Shown: positions 46,918-55,921 of the stretch, in pieces
Numbering within the stretch: the stretch's first letter is position 1
Layout of the letters: each line of letters begins with the position of its first letter
Origin: Janibacter endophyticus
GTDB lineage: Bacteria; Actinomycetota; Actinomycetes; Actinomycetales; Dermatophilaceae
Assembly (NCBI RefSeq): GCF_016888335.1
Contig: NZ_JAFEJG010000004.1
Coordinates: 1,984,001 to 2,048,000, forward strand
Direction of reading: 5' to 3'
DNA: 64,000 nucleotides
The notes under the pieces: model-generated
Told to the model about the DNA's origin: nothing
What the model saw: only the letters and a program-made list of their open reading frames with translations
Databases searched by the model: none
Position numbers and translations under genes: made by a program

Positions 46918-47703
46918 ATGAAGCTCGCGGTCAGTGCCGCCGTGCTCGTCGTCGTTCTTGCCTCCGTGTGGCTGGGAAGCTGGCAGTGGGACCGGTACGA
47001 GGCCAAGGCCGAGCGCAAGGACCGGGTCGAGCAGCACTACTCCGCAGATCCGGTGCCGGTCACCGAGGTGCTGACCTCCGAGCCCGTCCCCCTCGCCCGC
47101 GAGTGGACCCGCGTCGAGGCGCGGGGCGAGTACCTGCCCGACGACCTCCTCGTGCGCAACCGTCCCCGCGACGGGGTCTACGGCTACGAGGTGCTCCGTC
47201 GACTCGCCCTCGAGGACGGGTCGGTGCTCGTCGTCGACCGTGGCTGGGTGCCGAACTCCCCGCAGGGGGCCACCGTGCGCCCCGACGTTCCCACGCCACC
47301 GAGCGGCTCGGTGACCGTCACCGGCTGGGTCAAGCTCGGTGAGCCCTCGCTCGACCGTGACCCCATCGAGGGGCAGCTGTCGAGCATCAACCTCCAGGAG
47401 GCCGCCGCGGAGTGGGGCGGCACGAGCCTGCTCGGCGGTTACGTCGTGCGCCAGTCCGAGACGCCCGTCGCGGCGCAGACCCCTGCCGACCTCGACCGGC
47501 CCGACGTCGGCATCGGCCCGCACCTGGCGTACGCGATCCAGTGGTGGCTCGTGCCGCCGGCTGTCGTCGGCTTCGTCTGGGCCGCCGCTCGTCGCGAGAA
47601 GCGCGAGCGTCTCGCGAGCGCGCCGGCCCACGACCGCAGCGGCGCCGAGCCCTTCACGCCGCGGCCCAAGAAGGTCCGGGTCTGGGACGAGGAGGACGGC
47701 TAA
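46918..47703 (+). CDS. SURF1 family protein (cytochrome oxidase assembly)
   Basis: 261 residues with a membrane helix at each end (about 3-20 and 205-225) and an extracytoplasmic domain between. SURF1 helps assemble haem-copper cytochrome oxidase. Conserved pieces: LGSWQWDRYEAK, VLLVRNRP-like DLLVRNRPRDGVYGYEVL, VVDRGWVPN and the LAYAIQWWLVP final helix. ATG 46918 with GAAGGAG upstream; open frame extending to 46807 has no family sequence. Confidence 0.93.
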   Translation: MKLAVSAAVLVVVLASVWLGSWQWDRYEAKAERKDRVEQHYSADPVPVTEVLTSEPVPLAREWTRVEARGEYLPDDLLVRNRPRDGVYGYEVLRRLALEDGSVLVVDRGWVPNSPQGATVRPDVPTPPSGSVTVTGWVKLGEPSLDRDPIEGQLSSINLQEAAAEWGGTSLLGGYVVRQSETPVAAQTPADLDRPDVGIGPHLAYAIQWWLVPPAVVGFVWAAARREKRERLASAPAHDRSGAEPFTPRPKKVRVWDEEDG

Positions 47704-47711
47704 GCAGTCCC

Positions 47712-49586
47712 TCAGGTCGACGCCGGCTCGGCGAACTGGGTCCGGTAGAGGTCGGCGTAGACGCCGCCCTCGGCGAGCAGCTCGTGGTGCGTGCCCCGCT
47801 GGACGATGCGCCCGGCGTCGACGACGAGGATCTGGTCGGCCTGCCGGATCGTGCTCAGCCGGTGCGCGATGACGATCGACGTACGACCGGTCAGGGCGAC
47901 CTCGAGGGCCCGCTGGACCGCCGCCTCGGACTCGCTGTCGAGGTGCGCCGTGGCCTCGTCGAGGACGACGACGGCGGGGGCCTTGAGGAGGAGACGGGCG
48001 ATCGCCAGGCGCTGCTTCTCGCCACCGGAGAGCCGGTGGCCGCGGTCGCCGACGACGGTGTCGAGTCCCGAGGGCAGCGACGCGACGAGGTGCCAGATCT
48101 GGGCGGCGCGCAGCGCCTCGACCATCTGCTCCTCCGTCGCGTCCGGGCAGGCGAAGAGCAGGTTGCCGCGGATCGTGTCGTGGAAGAGGTGGGCGTCCTG
48201 GGTGACCACGCCGACGGTGTCGCGCAGGGAGTCCAGCCGGGCCTCGCGCAGGTCGACGCCACCGATGCGCACGGCGCCACCGGTCGGGTCGTAGAGCCGC
48301 GCCACGAGCGAGGTGAGCGTCGTCTTGCCGGCGCCGCTCGGGCCGACGAGCGCGGTGAGCGTGCCCGAGGGTGCCGTGAAGGAGACCCGCTCGAGGATCG
48401 GCCCGGAGGCGAGCCGGTCCCCCGTGGCCCGGGCCTCGAGCGAGGCGAGCGAGATCTCGTCGGCCGAGGGGTAGGCGAAGGTCACGTCGTCGAGCTCGAC
48501 GTCCAGCGCCGAGCCGGTCGGCAGCGCCCGCGCCTCCGGAGCCTCGACGACCGTGCTGCGCAGGTCGAGCACCTCGAAGAGCCGGGCGAAGGAGACCAGG
48601 GCCGTCATGATGTCGATCCGGACGTTGCTGATCGCCGTGAGCGGGCCGTAGAGCCGGGCGAGCAGCGCGGCCAGCGCGAGCAGGGTGCCGACGGTCAGCC
48701 CGCCCTCGACGGCCATGAGCCCACCGACGCCGTAGACCATCGCGGTCGCGAGCGAGGCGACGAGCGTGAGCAGCACCATGAAGACGCTGCGGTTGAGCGC
48801 GATCCGCACCCCGATGTCGCGCACCCGGGCGGCGCGGGTGTCGTACTCGGCGTGCTCGCGGGTGGGGTGGCCGAAGAGCTTGACGAGCAACGCGCCACCG
48901 ACGTTGAAGCGCTCCGTCATCTGCGTGCCGAGGTCGGCGTTGAGCGACATCTGCTCCCCGGTCAGCCCGGCGAGCCGGCGCCCCATGAACCGGCCAGGGA
49001 CGAGGAAGACGGGCACGAGGGCGAGCGAGGCGAGGGTGAGCTGCCACGACAGCGAGGCCATCGCACCGACGATGAGGACGAGCGAGATCGCGTTGCTCAC
49101 GACGCTCGAGAGCACCGTCGTGAAGGCCTGCTGCGCCCCGATGACGTCGTTGTTGAGCCGGGAGACGAGCGCGCCGGTCTGGGCGCGGCTGAAGAAGGCG
49201 ATCGGCTGACCGAGCACGTGCGCGAAGACCTGCGTGCGCAGCCGGTAGATCAGCCCCTCGCCGATCCGGCTGGAGAGCCAGCGCTGCATCAGGGTCGTCA
49301 CGGCCTCGACGACGGCTACCGCGGCGACGAGCAGCGCGAGGGTCGTGACGACCTGCCGGTCCCCCGGGGTCACGCCGTCGTCGACGAGCCGCTGGAGGAG
49401 CAGCGGCGGCGCGACGACCGTCATCGACGAGATGGCGACGAGGACGAGGAAGCCGGTGATGAGGCCGCGCATCCCGCGGGCGTAGCCGAGGACCCGGCGT
49501 CCGGTGCCCTGCGGCAGCGTGACGTCCTTGATCCCCTCGCCCTTGGTCATCGAGCGCATGAGCGCCCAGCCGTTCGTCTGGCTCAC
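47712..49586 (-). CDS. ABC exporter, fused membrane and ATPase domains
   Basis: 624 residues, MsbA/LmrA-like half transporter. Six membrane helices in about residues 35-340, then the ATPase with Walker A GPSGAGKTT, signature LSGGEKQRLAIARLL, Walker B VVVLDEATAHLD and IVIAHRLSTIRQAD. GTG 49586 overlaps the CbiX-like gene stop by 4 bases (GTGA), so it is translated as the last member of the sulfite/siroheme operon, an unusual companion. Substrate unknown. Confidence 0.93.
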   Translation of the reverse strand: MSQTNGWALMRSMTKGEGIKDVTLPQGTGRRVLGYARGMRGLITGFLVLVAISSMTVVAPPLLLQRLVDDGVTPGDRQVVTTLALLVAAVAVVEAVTTLMQRWLSSRIGEGLIYRLRTQVFAHVLGQPIAFFSRAQTGALVSRLNNDVIGAQQAFTTVLSSVVSNAISLVLIVGAMASLSWQLTLASLALVPVFLVPGRFMGRRLAGLTGEQMSLNADLGTQMTERFNVGGALLVKLFGHPTREHAEYDTRAARVRDIGVRIALNRSVFMVLLTLVASLATAMVYGVGGLMAVEGGLTVGTLLALAALLARLYGPLTAISNVRIDIMTALVSFARLFEVLDLRSTVVEAPEARALPTGSALDVELDDVTFAYPSADEISLASLEARATGDRLASGPILERVSFTAPSGTLTALVGPSGAGKTTLTSLVARLYDPTGGAVRIGGVDLREARLDSLRDTVGVVTQDAHLFHDTIRGNLLFACPDATEEQMVEALRAAQIWHLVASLPSGLDTVVGDRGHRLSGGEKQRLAIARLLLKAPAVVVLDEATAHLDSESEAAVQRALEVALTGRTSIVIAHRLSTIRQADQILVVDAGRIVQRGTHHELLAEGGVYADLYRTQFAEPAST

Positions 49587-50287
49587 GTGCCTGCCTCCCG
49601 GTGGTCCCCGGGCGACAACCGCGGGTCGTCGGCAGGCATTCCCGCACGGCGGGCCACGAGGGCGTCGAGGGCGTCGGTGCCGAGCAGCCCTCCCGGGGCG
49701 GCACGGCACCCGAGCCGGTCGGCGAGGACGGCCACCTTGTCGTGGAGCACCCCTTCGGCGAGGACGAAGGGGATGACGACGGGTGGGCCGGAGACGTGGA
49801 GGCCCGCGGTGGCGGGGGCCACCTCCGCGAGGGTGGTCGAGGACCAGCCGGCCGGACCGTGGTCGGCGAGCAGGCCGGCGAGGGTGGCGGCAGCCTGTCC
49901 GTCGGAGCTGCCTCCGGCGACGAGGAGGACGCGGTCCGCGGGGAGCCCGTGCTCGGTGAGCCGCTCGCGGCAGGCGTCGAGCAGGAGCGGGTCCGGGCCG
50001 AGCGAGTCGGTGACGGTGACTGCCGCTCCCCCGGCCGCGAGGTCGCGCGTGGCGGCCGGGACGTCGACGCGTGCGTGGTACGCGGGTGTGACGAGCATGG
50101 GGACGGCGACGACCTCACCGCTCAGTCCCGCCCCGAGGGTCGCCGGGGAGGGGTCGTCGGTCTCGAGGTAGGCGCAGCGCACGTCGGCGCCTCGCTGGGC
50201 GCGCAGCCGCTCCGCCTGGGCCTCGATCGCGTCCCGGTGTCGGGGGTCGGGCGACCCGTGGGCGAGGAGGACGACGGCGGGTCTCAC
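49583..50287 (-). CDS. Sirohydrochlorin chelatase family protein (CbiX/SirB-like)
   Basis: 234 residues with two CbiX repeats: VVLLAHGSPDPRHRDAIE with the metal-binding His, and VPMLVTPAYHARVDVPA; second-half LLVAGGSSDGQAA and VIPFVLAEGVLHD. Inserts iron into sirohydrochlorin to give siroheme. GTG 50287 overlaps cysG by 4 bases. Its presence beside CysG, which lacks nothing obvious for its methylase part, suggests it supplies the chelatase step. It holds an inverted pair of CGAAGGGG motifs (49750-49772). Confidence 0.88.
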   Translation of the reverse strand: MRPAVVLLAHGSPDPRHRDAIEAQAERLRAQRGADVRCAYLETDDPSPATLGAGLSGEVVAVPMLVTPAYHARVDVPAATRDLAAGGAAVTVTDSLGPDPLLLDACRERLTEHGLPADRVLLVAGGSSDGQAAATLAGLLADHGPAGWSSTTLAEVAPATAGLHVSGPPVVIPFVLAEGVLHDKVAVLADRLGCRAAPGGLLGTDALDALVARRAGMPADDPRLSPGDHREAGT

Positions 50288-51558
50288 CCGGTGGAGTCTG
50301 CCAGGAGCCGCGCGACCTGCTCCGGCACGGTGACGACCTCGCCGACGACGATGACGGCGGGTGCCTGCACCCCGGCGGCCTGCGCGTCGGCGGCGGCCGC
50401 CGCGAGCGTCGTGTGGGTGACCCGCTGCCCCTCCATCCAGCCGCGCTCGACGATGGCGACCGGCGTCTGCGGGCTGCGCCCGGCGGCGACGATCCGCTCG
50501 GCCGCGCTCGCGAGGGCGCTCACCCCCATGAGGAGGACCAGGGTCGCGTCCTGCGGCGCGTCACGCAGCCCGTCGAGGGCGGGGCCGGCGCCGTCGTGGC
50601 CGCTCGCGACGACGAAGGAGGTGGTCACGCCGCGGTGCGTCACGGGGATGCCCGCGGCGGCGGGGACCGCGACCGCGCTCGTGATGCCCGGCACCACCTC
50701 GACGGGGATCCCGTGCGCGGCGCAGTGCAGCGCCTCCTCTCCCCCCCGCCCGAGGACGAAGGGGTCGCCCCCCTTGAGCCGGACGACGAAGAGTCCTCGC
50801 TGGGCCCGGTCGACGAGGATCGCGTTGATCTGGTCCTGGGGCACGGGGTGCCGGTCCCGGTGCTTGCCGACGTCGACGACCTCTACGTGGCTGCCGAGGG
50901 TGTCGAGCAGCTGGACGGGTCCGAGCCGGTCAGTGACGACGACGTCGGCCTGGGCGAGCAGGTGCCGCCCGCGCACGGTGATGAGGTCGGGGGCGCCCGG
51001 TCCACCGCCGACGAGGGCGACGCGGCCGATGGTGGGGGTCTCCCCCTTCGTCCCTGCGGGACGGCGGGTGCGGGCCACGGGCAGGTCGCCGGCGGCCAGG
51101 CGGGCCCTGATGGCGTCGCGCAGCCGGGTCGAGCGGCGGGGGTCGGCTCCTCCGGTGACGGCGACGGTGACGCCCTCGGCCGGGCCGTCGCCACGGACGA
51201 CGGCGGGGTTCCACGCGCGGGAGCGGGCGGCATCGTCGGCCCGGACGCACCAGACGCCTGCCTCGTCCGCCCAGGCGGCGACCGCGTCGTCGACCGCGGG
51301 GTCGCCGGTGGCCGTATGAGCGAGCCAGACCCGCTCGGTCAGGTCGTCAAGGGACGCCGCGTCCCAGCCCCGGCAGACCCAGCTCACGGCGCTCTCGCCA
51401 CCCAGGCTCTCGTCGGCGAGGTCGAGGGCCACGACGAGGACCCGGGCGCCCGCCTCGAGGCAGGCGCGGGCCTTGCGGACCGCGACCGAGCCGCCGCCCA
51501 CGACGAGGACGAGTCGGTCAGTGAGGTCCAGGCTCAGGGGGTAGGCGTCGCCGCTCAC
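50284..51558 (-). CDS. cysG: CysG-type fusion: precorrin-2 dehydrogenase and uroporphyrinogen-III C-methyltransferase
   Basis: 424 residues. N-terminal about 150 form the Rossmann dehydrogenase part (LVLVVGGGSVAVRKARACLEAGA); the C-terminal about 250 is the SAM-dependent methylase (VALVGGGPGAPDLITVRG, VVRLKGGDPFVLGRGGEE, VEVVPGITSAVAVPA, VILLMGV-like). Together they make sirohydrochlorin for sulfite reductase. GTG 51558 overlaps cysH by 4 bases. The central chelatase-dimerisation domain of enteric CysG looks reduced, consistent with a separate CbiX-like protein. Confidence 0.93.
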   Translation of the reverse strand: MSGDAYPLSLDLTDRLVLVVGGGSVAVRKARACLEAGARVLVVALDLADESLGGESAVSWVCRGWDAASLDDLTERVWLAHTATGDPAVDDAVAAWADEAGVWCVRADDAARSRAWNPAVVRGDGPAEGVTVAVTGGADPRRSTRLRDAIRARLAAGDLPVARTRRPAGTKGETPTIGRVALVGGGPGAPDLITVRGRHLLAQADVVVTDRLGPVQLLDTLGSHVEVVDVGKHRDRHPVPQDQINAILVDRAQRGLFVVRLKGGDPFVLGRGGEEALHCAAHGIPVEVVPGITSAVAVPAAAGIPVTHRGVTTSFVVASGHDGAGPALDGLRDAPQDATLVLLMGVSALASAAERIVAAGRSPQTPVAIVERGWMEGQRVTHTTLAAAAADAQAAGVQAPAVIVVGEVVTVPEQVARLLADSTG

Positions 51559-52280
51559 GTGTGCAGGCCGCACTCGACCTTGTCGCTGCCCGACCAGCGG
51601 CCGGCGCGAGGGTCCTCGCCCTCGGCGACCGGCCGGGTGCACGGCGCGCAGCCGATGGAGGCGTAACCGCTCTGCCGCAGCGGGTTGAGGAAGACCCCGT
51701 GCTCCTCGACATAGCGATCGACGTCGTCCTGCGTCCAGCCGGCGATCGGGTTGAGCTTGAGCATGGAGCGCTTGTCGTCCCAGCCGACGAGCTCGATGTC
51801 GGTGCGGGTCGGCGCGTCCTCGCGGCGCATGCCGGTGACCCAGGCGTCCTTGTCCTCGAGCGCGCGGTTGAGCGGCTCGACCTTGCGGATCGCGCAGCAC
51901 AGGTTCGGGTCGCGGTCGTGCAGCCGCGGCCCGTGCTCGGCGTCCTGCTCGGGCACGGTGAGCAGCGGCAGGATCGTGCGGATCCGCACCGGCAGCATCG
52001 CCTCGTAGGCGTCCCGCGTGCCGAGCGTCTCGGCGAAGTGGTAGCCGGTGTCGAGGAAGAAGACGTCGGCGTCCGTGAGCGTGGTCCCGAGCAGGTGGAC
52101 GAGCACCTCGTCGCCCATCGAGCTCGCGGTCGTCAGCTGGTCGCCGAAGGTCTCGTGCGCCCAGCGCAAGGCCTCGCGGGCCAGCTCGACCCGCCCCTCG
52201 TAGGTCTGGCCACGCTCGGCCTCGAGCGCCGCGAAGCGCTCGGTCACCTCGCGGGTCGTCGTCTCGTCGAGCACGCTCAT
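51555..52280 (-). CDS. cysH: Adenylyl-sulfate (APS) reductase CysH, Fe-S type
   Basis: 241 residues. Reduces adenylyl sulfate to sulfite with thioredoxin. It has the paired cysteine motif LCCAIRKVEPL and the second pair IGCAPCTRP that hold a 4Fe-4S cluster, marking APS rather than PAPS use, and the C-terminal catalytic ECGLH. ATG 52280 after GGGAGGAGC. Coupled both upstream (zinc ribbon gene) and downstream (cysG) by 4-base overlaps. Confidence 0.95.
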   Translation of the reverse strand: MSVLDETTTREVTERFAALEAERGQTYEGRVELAREALRWAHETFGDQLTTASSMGDEVLVHLLGTTLTDADVFFLDTGYHFAETLGTRDAYEAMLPVRIRTILPLLTVPEQDAEHGPRLHDRDPNLCCAIRKVEPLNRALEDKDAWVTGMRREDAPTRTDIELVGWDDKRSMLKLNPIAGWTQDDVDRYVEEHGVFLNPLRQSGYASIGCAPCTRPVAEGEDPRAGRWSGSDKVECGLHT

Positions 52281-52450
52281 CGCTGCTCCTCCCGCGTCAC
52301 CGGGCCCGCCTCGGCGAGGTCGGTGCGGTGCAGCGTCACCGAGAAGACGCGCACGCACGACCCGCAGGCCCACGCGCCGCGCGGCTCCTCGACCGGCCGC
52401 AGGTCCTCCTCGGCGCAGAAGGGGCAGTGGTAGATCGGCTTGGCGCTCAT
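52277..52450 (-). CDS. Small zinc-ribbon protein of the sulfite reductase operon
   Basis: 57 residues. Cys9 and Cys12 (CPFC) and Cys29 and Cys32 (CGSC) form a zinc ribbon. It sits between sir and cysH, overlapping both by 4 bases. Such small proteins are regularly found at this spot in actinobacteria. Function unknown; an electron-transfer or assembly role in sulfite reduction is conceivable (inference). Confidence 0.8.
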   Translation of the reverse strand: MSAKPIYHCPFCAEEDLRPVEEPRGAWACGSCVRVFSVTLHRTDLAEAGPVTREEQR

Positions 52451-54114
52451 CGCACGTCCTCCTCGTCGGCCCGGTGCGCCCAGGAGGCGAAGGACTCGCC
52501 CTGCTCGCGCTGGGCGAGGTAGGTGCGAGCGACCCGCTCGATGTAGTCTGGCAGCTCCTCGGCGGGGACCTTGAGTGCGCGCGTCTTGCGGGCGAGCGTC
52601 GTCTCCGCCCCGAGCGAGCCGCCCAGGTGGACCTGGAAGAGCTCGACGACCTGGCCGTCCTCCCCCTTCGCCACCATGCCCTTGAGGCCGATGTCGGCGG
52701 TCTGGGTCCGGGCGCACGAGTTCGGGCAACCGTTGACGTGGATCGAGAAGGGGACGTCCATCTCGGGCAGGCGACGCTCGAGCTCCTCGACGGTCCAGCG
52801 GGCCCGTGCCTTGGTCTCGGTGAGCGCCAGCTTGCAGAACTCGATCCCCGTGCATGCCATGACCCCGCGGCGCCACTCGCTCGGGCGGGCCGGGAGGCCG
52901 AGCCCGTCGAGGGTGCTCACGAGGGTCTCGGCGGCGTGGGGCTCGACGTCGAGGACGAGCAGCTTCTGGTGCGGCGTGAGCCGGATGCGCTGCGAGCCGG
53001 CGGCCTGCGCCGCGTCGGCCACGGCGTGCAGGATCTCGCCGGTCACCCGCCCCCCGATCGCGGCGACGCCGACCCAGACCTTGCCGTCCTGCTGCGGGTG
53101 GACCCCAACGTGGTCACGGCGCAGGGCGCCAGGTGCCTGCGGCGCGGGTCCGTCGGGCAGCGACCGGCCGAGGTAGTCCTGCTCGAGCACCTCGCGGAAC
53201 CGCTCGGGCCCCCAGTCGGCGACGAGGAACTTCAGCCGGGCCCGGTTGCGCAGGCGGCGGTAGCCGTGGTCGCGGAAGATCCCGCAGACGCCGGCCCAGA
53301 CCTCGGCGACCTCCTCGAGTCTCACGAAGGCGCCGAGCCGCTGGGCGAACATCGGGTTCGTCGAGAGCCCGCCGCCGACCCAGAGGTCGAATCCCGGGCC
53401 GAGCTCAGGGTGCTCGACACCGACGAAGGAGACGTCGTTGATCTCGTGGGCGACGTCGAGGCTCGGGCTGCCGGAGACCGCGGTCTTGAACTTGCGCGGC
53501 AGGTTGGAGAACTCCGGGCTGCCGAGGTACTTCGTGAGGATCTCCTCGATGGCCGGGGAGCCGTCGATGACCTCGTCGGCGGCGATGCCGGCGACCGGCG
53601 AGCCGAGGACGACCCGGGGCACGTCGCCGCACGCCTGGGTCGAACCGAGACCGACCGCCTCGAGGCGCGCCCAGATCTCCGGGACGTCCTCGACGCGGAT
53701 CCAGTGGAGCTGGATGTTCTGCCGGTCGGAGATGTCCGCGGTCCCGCGGGCGAAATCGACGCTGATGCCGGCGACGGTGCGCAGCTGCTCGGTCGAGAGG
53801 GCGCCGCCGTCGGAGCGGATGCGCATCATGAAGTACTCGTCGTCGAGCCCGTCCTCGCCGGTGTGGCTGCCGTCGAGCCCTTGCCGGCGCTGGGTGTAGA
53901 GCCCCCACCACCGCATCCGACCGCTGAGGTCGTCCGGCGAGATCGAGGAGAAGCCCTCGCGGGAGTAGGTCTGGAGGATGCGCTGCCGGACGTTGAGCCC
54001 ATCGTCCTCCTGCTTGAAGGCCTCGTTGTGGTTCAGCGGCGTCCGGTCACCGTCGGCCCACGCACCGGTGGCCTTGGTGCGGGTCGGTCGCTCGGGTCGG
54101 GTCGAGACAGTCAC
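52447..54114 (-). CDS. sir: Ferredoxin-dependent sulfite reductase
   Basis: 555 residues with two nitrite/sulfite reductase ferredoxin-like half-domains and siroheme/4Fe-4S modules. Siroheme-cluster cysteines are in ACTGIEFCKLAL and VNGCPNSCAR. It reduces sulfite to sulfide, using siroheme made by the downstream genes. GTG 54114 follows TACGAT by six bases (leaderless). Nitrite cannot be excluded as substrate from sequence alone, but the cysH neighbour argues for sulfite. Confidence 0.93.
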   Translation of the reverse strand: MTVSTRPERPTRTKATGAWADGDRTPLNHNEAFKQEDDGLNVRQRILQTYSREGFSSISPDDLSGRMRWWGLYTQRRQGLDGSHTGEDGLDDEYFMMRIRSDGGALSTEQLRTVAGISVDFARGTADISDRQNIQLHWIRVEDVPEIWARLEAVGLGSTQACGDVPRVVLGSPVAGIAADEVIDGSPAIEEILTKYLGSPEFSNLPRKFKTAVSGSPSLDVAHEINDVSFVGVEHPELGPGFDLWVGGGLSTNPMFAQRLGAFVRLEEVAEVWAGVCGIFRDHGYRRLRNRARLKFLVADWGPERFREVLEQDYLGRSLPDGPAPQAPGALRRDHVGVHPQQDGKVWVGVAAIGGRVTGEILHAVADAAQAAGSQRIRLTPHQKLLVLDVEPHAAETLVSTLDGLGLPARPSEWRRGVMACTGIEFCKLALTETKARARWTVEELERRLPEMDVPFSIHVNGCPNSCARTQTADIGLKGMVAKGEDGQVVELFQVHLGGSLGAETTLARKTRALKVPAEELPDYIERVARTYLAQREQGESFASWAHRADEEDVR

Positions 54115-54120
54115 GGACGC

Positions 54121-54126
54121 ATCGTA
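54121..54126 (-). promoter_or_regulatory. -10 box of the sulfite reductase operon (leaderless)
   Basis: TACGAT on the minus strand, six bases before GTG 54114. Confidence 0.55.
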
Positions 54127-54133
54127 GATGTCT

Positions 54134-54152
54134 CGTTATGGATTCCATAACG
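54134..54152. promoter_or_regulatory. 19-bp palindromic operator upstream of sir
   Basis: CGTTATGGA and its complement around a single T, in the most AT-rich stretch of the window. It lies at about -20 to -38 from the inferred transcription start, overlapping the -35 region. Likely binding site of a sulfur-responsive regulator. Confidence 0.75.
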
Positions 54153-54175
54153 CTGTCTTATATTTCGGAGATCGG

Positions 54176-55774
54176 TCAGGCGAGCGAGACGAGGTCGCGG
54201 TAGTCCGCGCCCCAGAGGTCCTCGACGCCGTCGGGCAGCAGGAGGATCCGCTCCGGCTGGAGGGCGTCGACCGCCCCCTCGTCGTGCGTCACGAGGACGA
54301 CCGCCCCCTTGTACGTCGAGAGCGCACCGAGGATCTCCTCACGGCTCGCGGGGTCGAGGTTGTTCGTCGGCTCGTCGAGGAGCAGCACGTTGGCGCTGCT
54401 CACGACGAGCAGAGCCAGGGACAGCCTGGTCTTCTCACCGCCGGAGAGCACCCCCGCCGGCTTCTCCACGTCCTCGCCGGAGAAGAGGAAGGAGCCGAGC
54501 ACCTTGCGCACGTCGGTCTCGCCGAGCTCGGGGGCCGCCGACTTCATGTTGTCGAGGACGGATCGCTCGACGTCGAGGTTCTCGTGCTCCTGGGCGTAGT
54601 AGCCGAGCTTGAGCCCGTGGCCGGGCTCGACCTGCCCGGTGTCGGGGGCGTCGACCCCGGCGAGCATGCGCAGCAGCGTCGTCTTGCCCGCGCCGTTGAG
54701 ACCGAGCACGACGACCCTGCTCCCGCGGTCGATCGCGAGGTCGACGTCGGTGAAGATCTCCTGGCTGCCGTAGCTCCGGGAGAGCCCGGTCGCGCGCAGC
54801 GGGGTCTTGCCGCAGGGTGCGGGATCAGGGAAGCGCAGCTTGGCGACCTTGTCCTGGGTCCGCTCCCCCTCGACCCCCGCGAGCATCCGCTCGGCCCGCC
54901 GGATCATCTGCTGAGCAGCGACCGCCTTGGTCGCCTTGGCGCGCATCTTCTCCGCCTGCTCCATGAGGGCGCCGGCCTTCTTCTGCGCGTTGGCGAGCTC
55001 TCGCTTGCGGCGCCGCTCGTCGGTCTCGCGGGCCTGCAGGTAGGCCCGCCAGCCCATGTTGTACTGGTCGAGCTCGCACCGGTTCGCGTCGAGGTGGAAG
55101 ACCCGGTTGACGACGACCTCGAGCAGGTCGACGTCGTGGCTGATGATGATCAGCCCGCCCTTGTAGCCCTTGAGGTGGTCGCGCAGCCAGACGATCGAGT
55201 CCGCATCGAGGTGGTTCGTCGGCTCGTCGAGCAGAAGCGTCTCGGCCCCGCTGAAGAGGATCCGGGCGAGCTCGACCCGGCGGCGCTGACCGCCGGAGAG
55301 GGTCTCGAGCGGCTGGTCCATCCGATGGGTCTCGATCCCCAGGGCCTGGGCGATCGAGCCGGCCTCGGACTCGGCCGCGTACCCGCCGGCGGCGTCGAAC
55401 TCTGCGTCGAGCCGCGAGTAGGCCCGCATCGCCTTCTCCATCGTCTCCGGGTCGGCGCTGGCCATCCGCTTCTCGGCGAGCGAGCGCTCGGTGACGATCG
55501 TGTCCAGCCCGCGGGCCGAGAGGATCCGCTGCCGGGCGGTGATCGTCAGGTCACCGGTGCGCGGGTCCTGCGGCAGGTAGCCCACCTCGCCGCCGGAGTG
55601 GACGGTGCCCGAGGCCGCCTGGGCCTGGCCCGCGATGACCTTGGTGAGCGTCGTCTTGCCGGCGCCGTTGCGCCCGACGAGACCGACCCGGTCGCCGGCC
55701 GCGACCCGGAAGCTCGCGTCCTCGAGGAGGATGCGAGAGCCGGCTCGCAGCTCGACGGACGTGGCGGTGATCAT
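54176..55774 (-). CDS. ABC-F family ATPase
   Basis: 532 residues, two ATPase domains and no membrane segment. First Walker A GRNGAGKTT, signature LSGGQRRRVELAR, Walker B LLLDEPTNHLD; a basic linker (about 240-300); second Walker A GLNGAGKTT, LSGGEKTRLSLA, LLLDEPTNNLD. ABC-F proteins act on the ribosome as translation factors or antibiotic protectors; this one looks like a housekeeping actinobacterial type. ATG 55774 with AGGAGAG upstream. Confidence 0.93.
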   Translation of the reverse strand: MITATSVELRAGSRILLEDASFRVAAGDRVGLVGRNGAGKTTLTKVIAGQAQAASGTVHSGGEVGYLPQDPRTGDLTITARQRILSARGLDTIVTERSLAEKRMASADPETMEKAMRAYSRLDAEFDAAGGYAAESEAGSIAQALGIETHRMDQPLETLSGGQRRRVELARILFSGAETLLLDEPTNHLDADSIVWLRDHLKGYKGGLIIISHDVDLLEVVVNRVFHLDANRCELDQYNMGWRAYLQARETDERRRKRELANAQKKAGALMEQAEKMRAKATKAVAAQQMIRRAERMLAGVEGERTQDKVAKLRFPDPAPCGKTPLRATGLSRSYGSQEIFTDVDLAIDRGSRVVVLGLNGAGKTTLLRMLAGVDAPDTGQVEPGHGLKLGYYAQEHENLDVERSVLDNMKSAAPELGETDVRKVLGSFLFSGEDVEKPAGVLSGGEKTRLSLALLVVSSANVLLLDEPTNNLDPASREEILGALSTYKGAVVLVTHDEGAVDALQPERILLLPDGVEDLWGADYRDLVSLA

Positions 55775-55921
55775 GGCTCTCCTGGCGAGGGGACGAAGGG
55801 GTGTGGCCTGGGGTGCTCGTTCATCTCGCCCGGGCGGTGCAGGCAGTTAGTCTAATGCGGACAATCGGCGGGCGGTCGCCGGCACAGCGGCGCCGCCCCG
55901 GCACTCGGAGGCACCTCCAGC

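Noticed and set aside
50284-51558. CysG as a full trifunctional siroheme synthase
   Set aside because: The chelatase-dimerisation region looks reduced and a separate CbiX-like protein is coupled to it, so I do not assign the ferrochelatase step to CysG.
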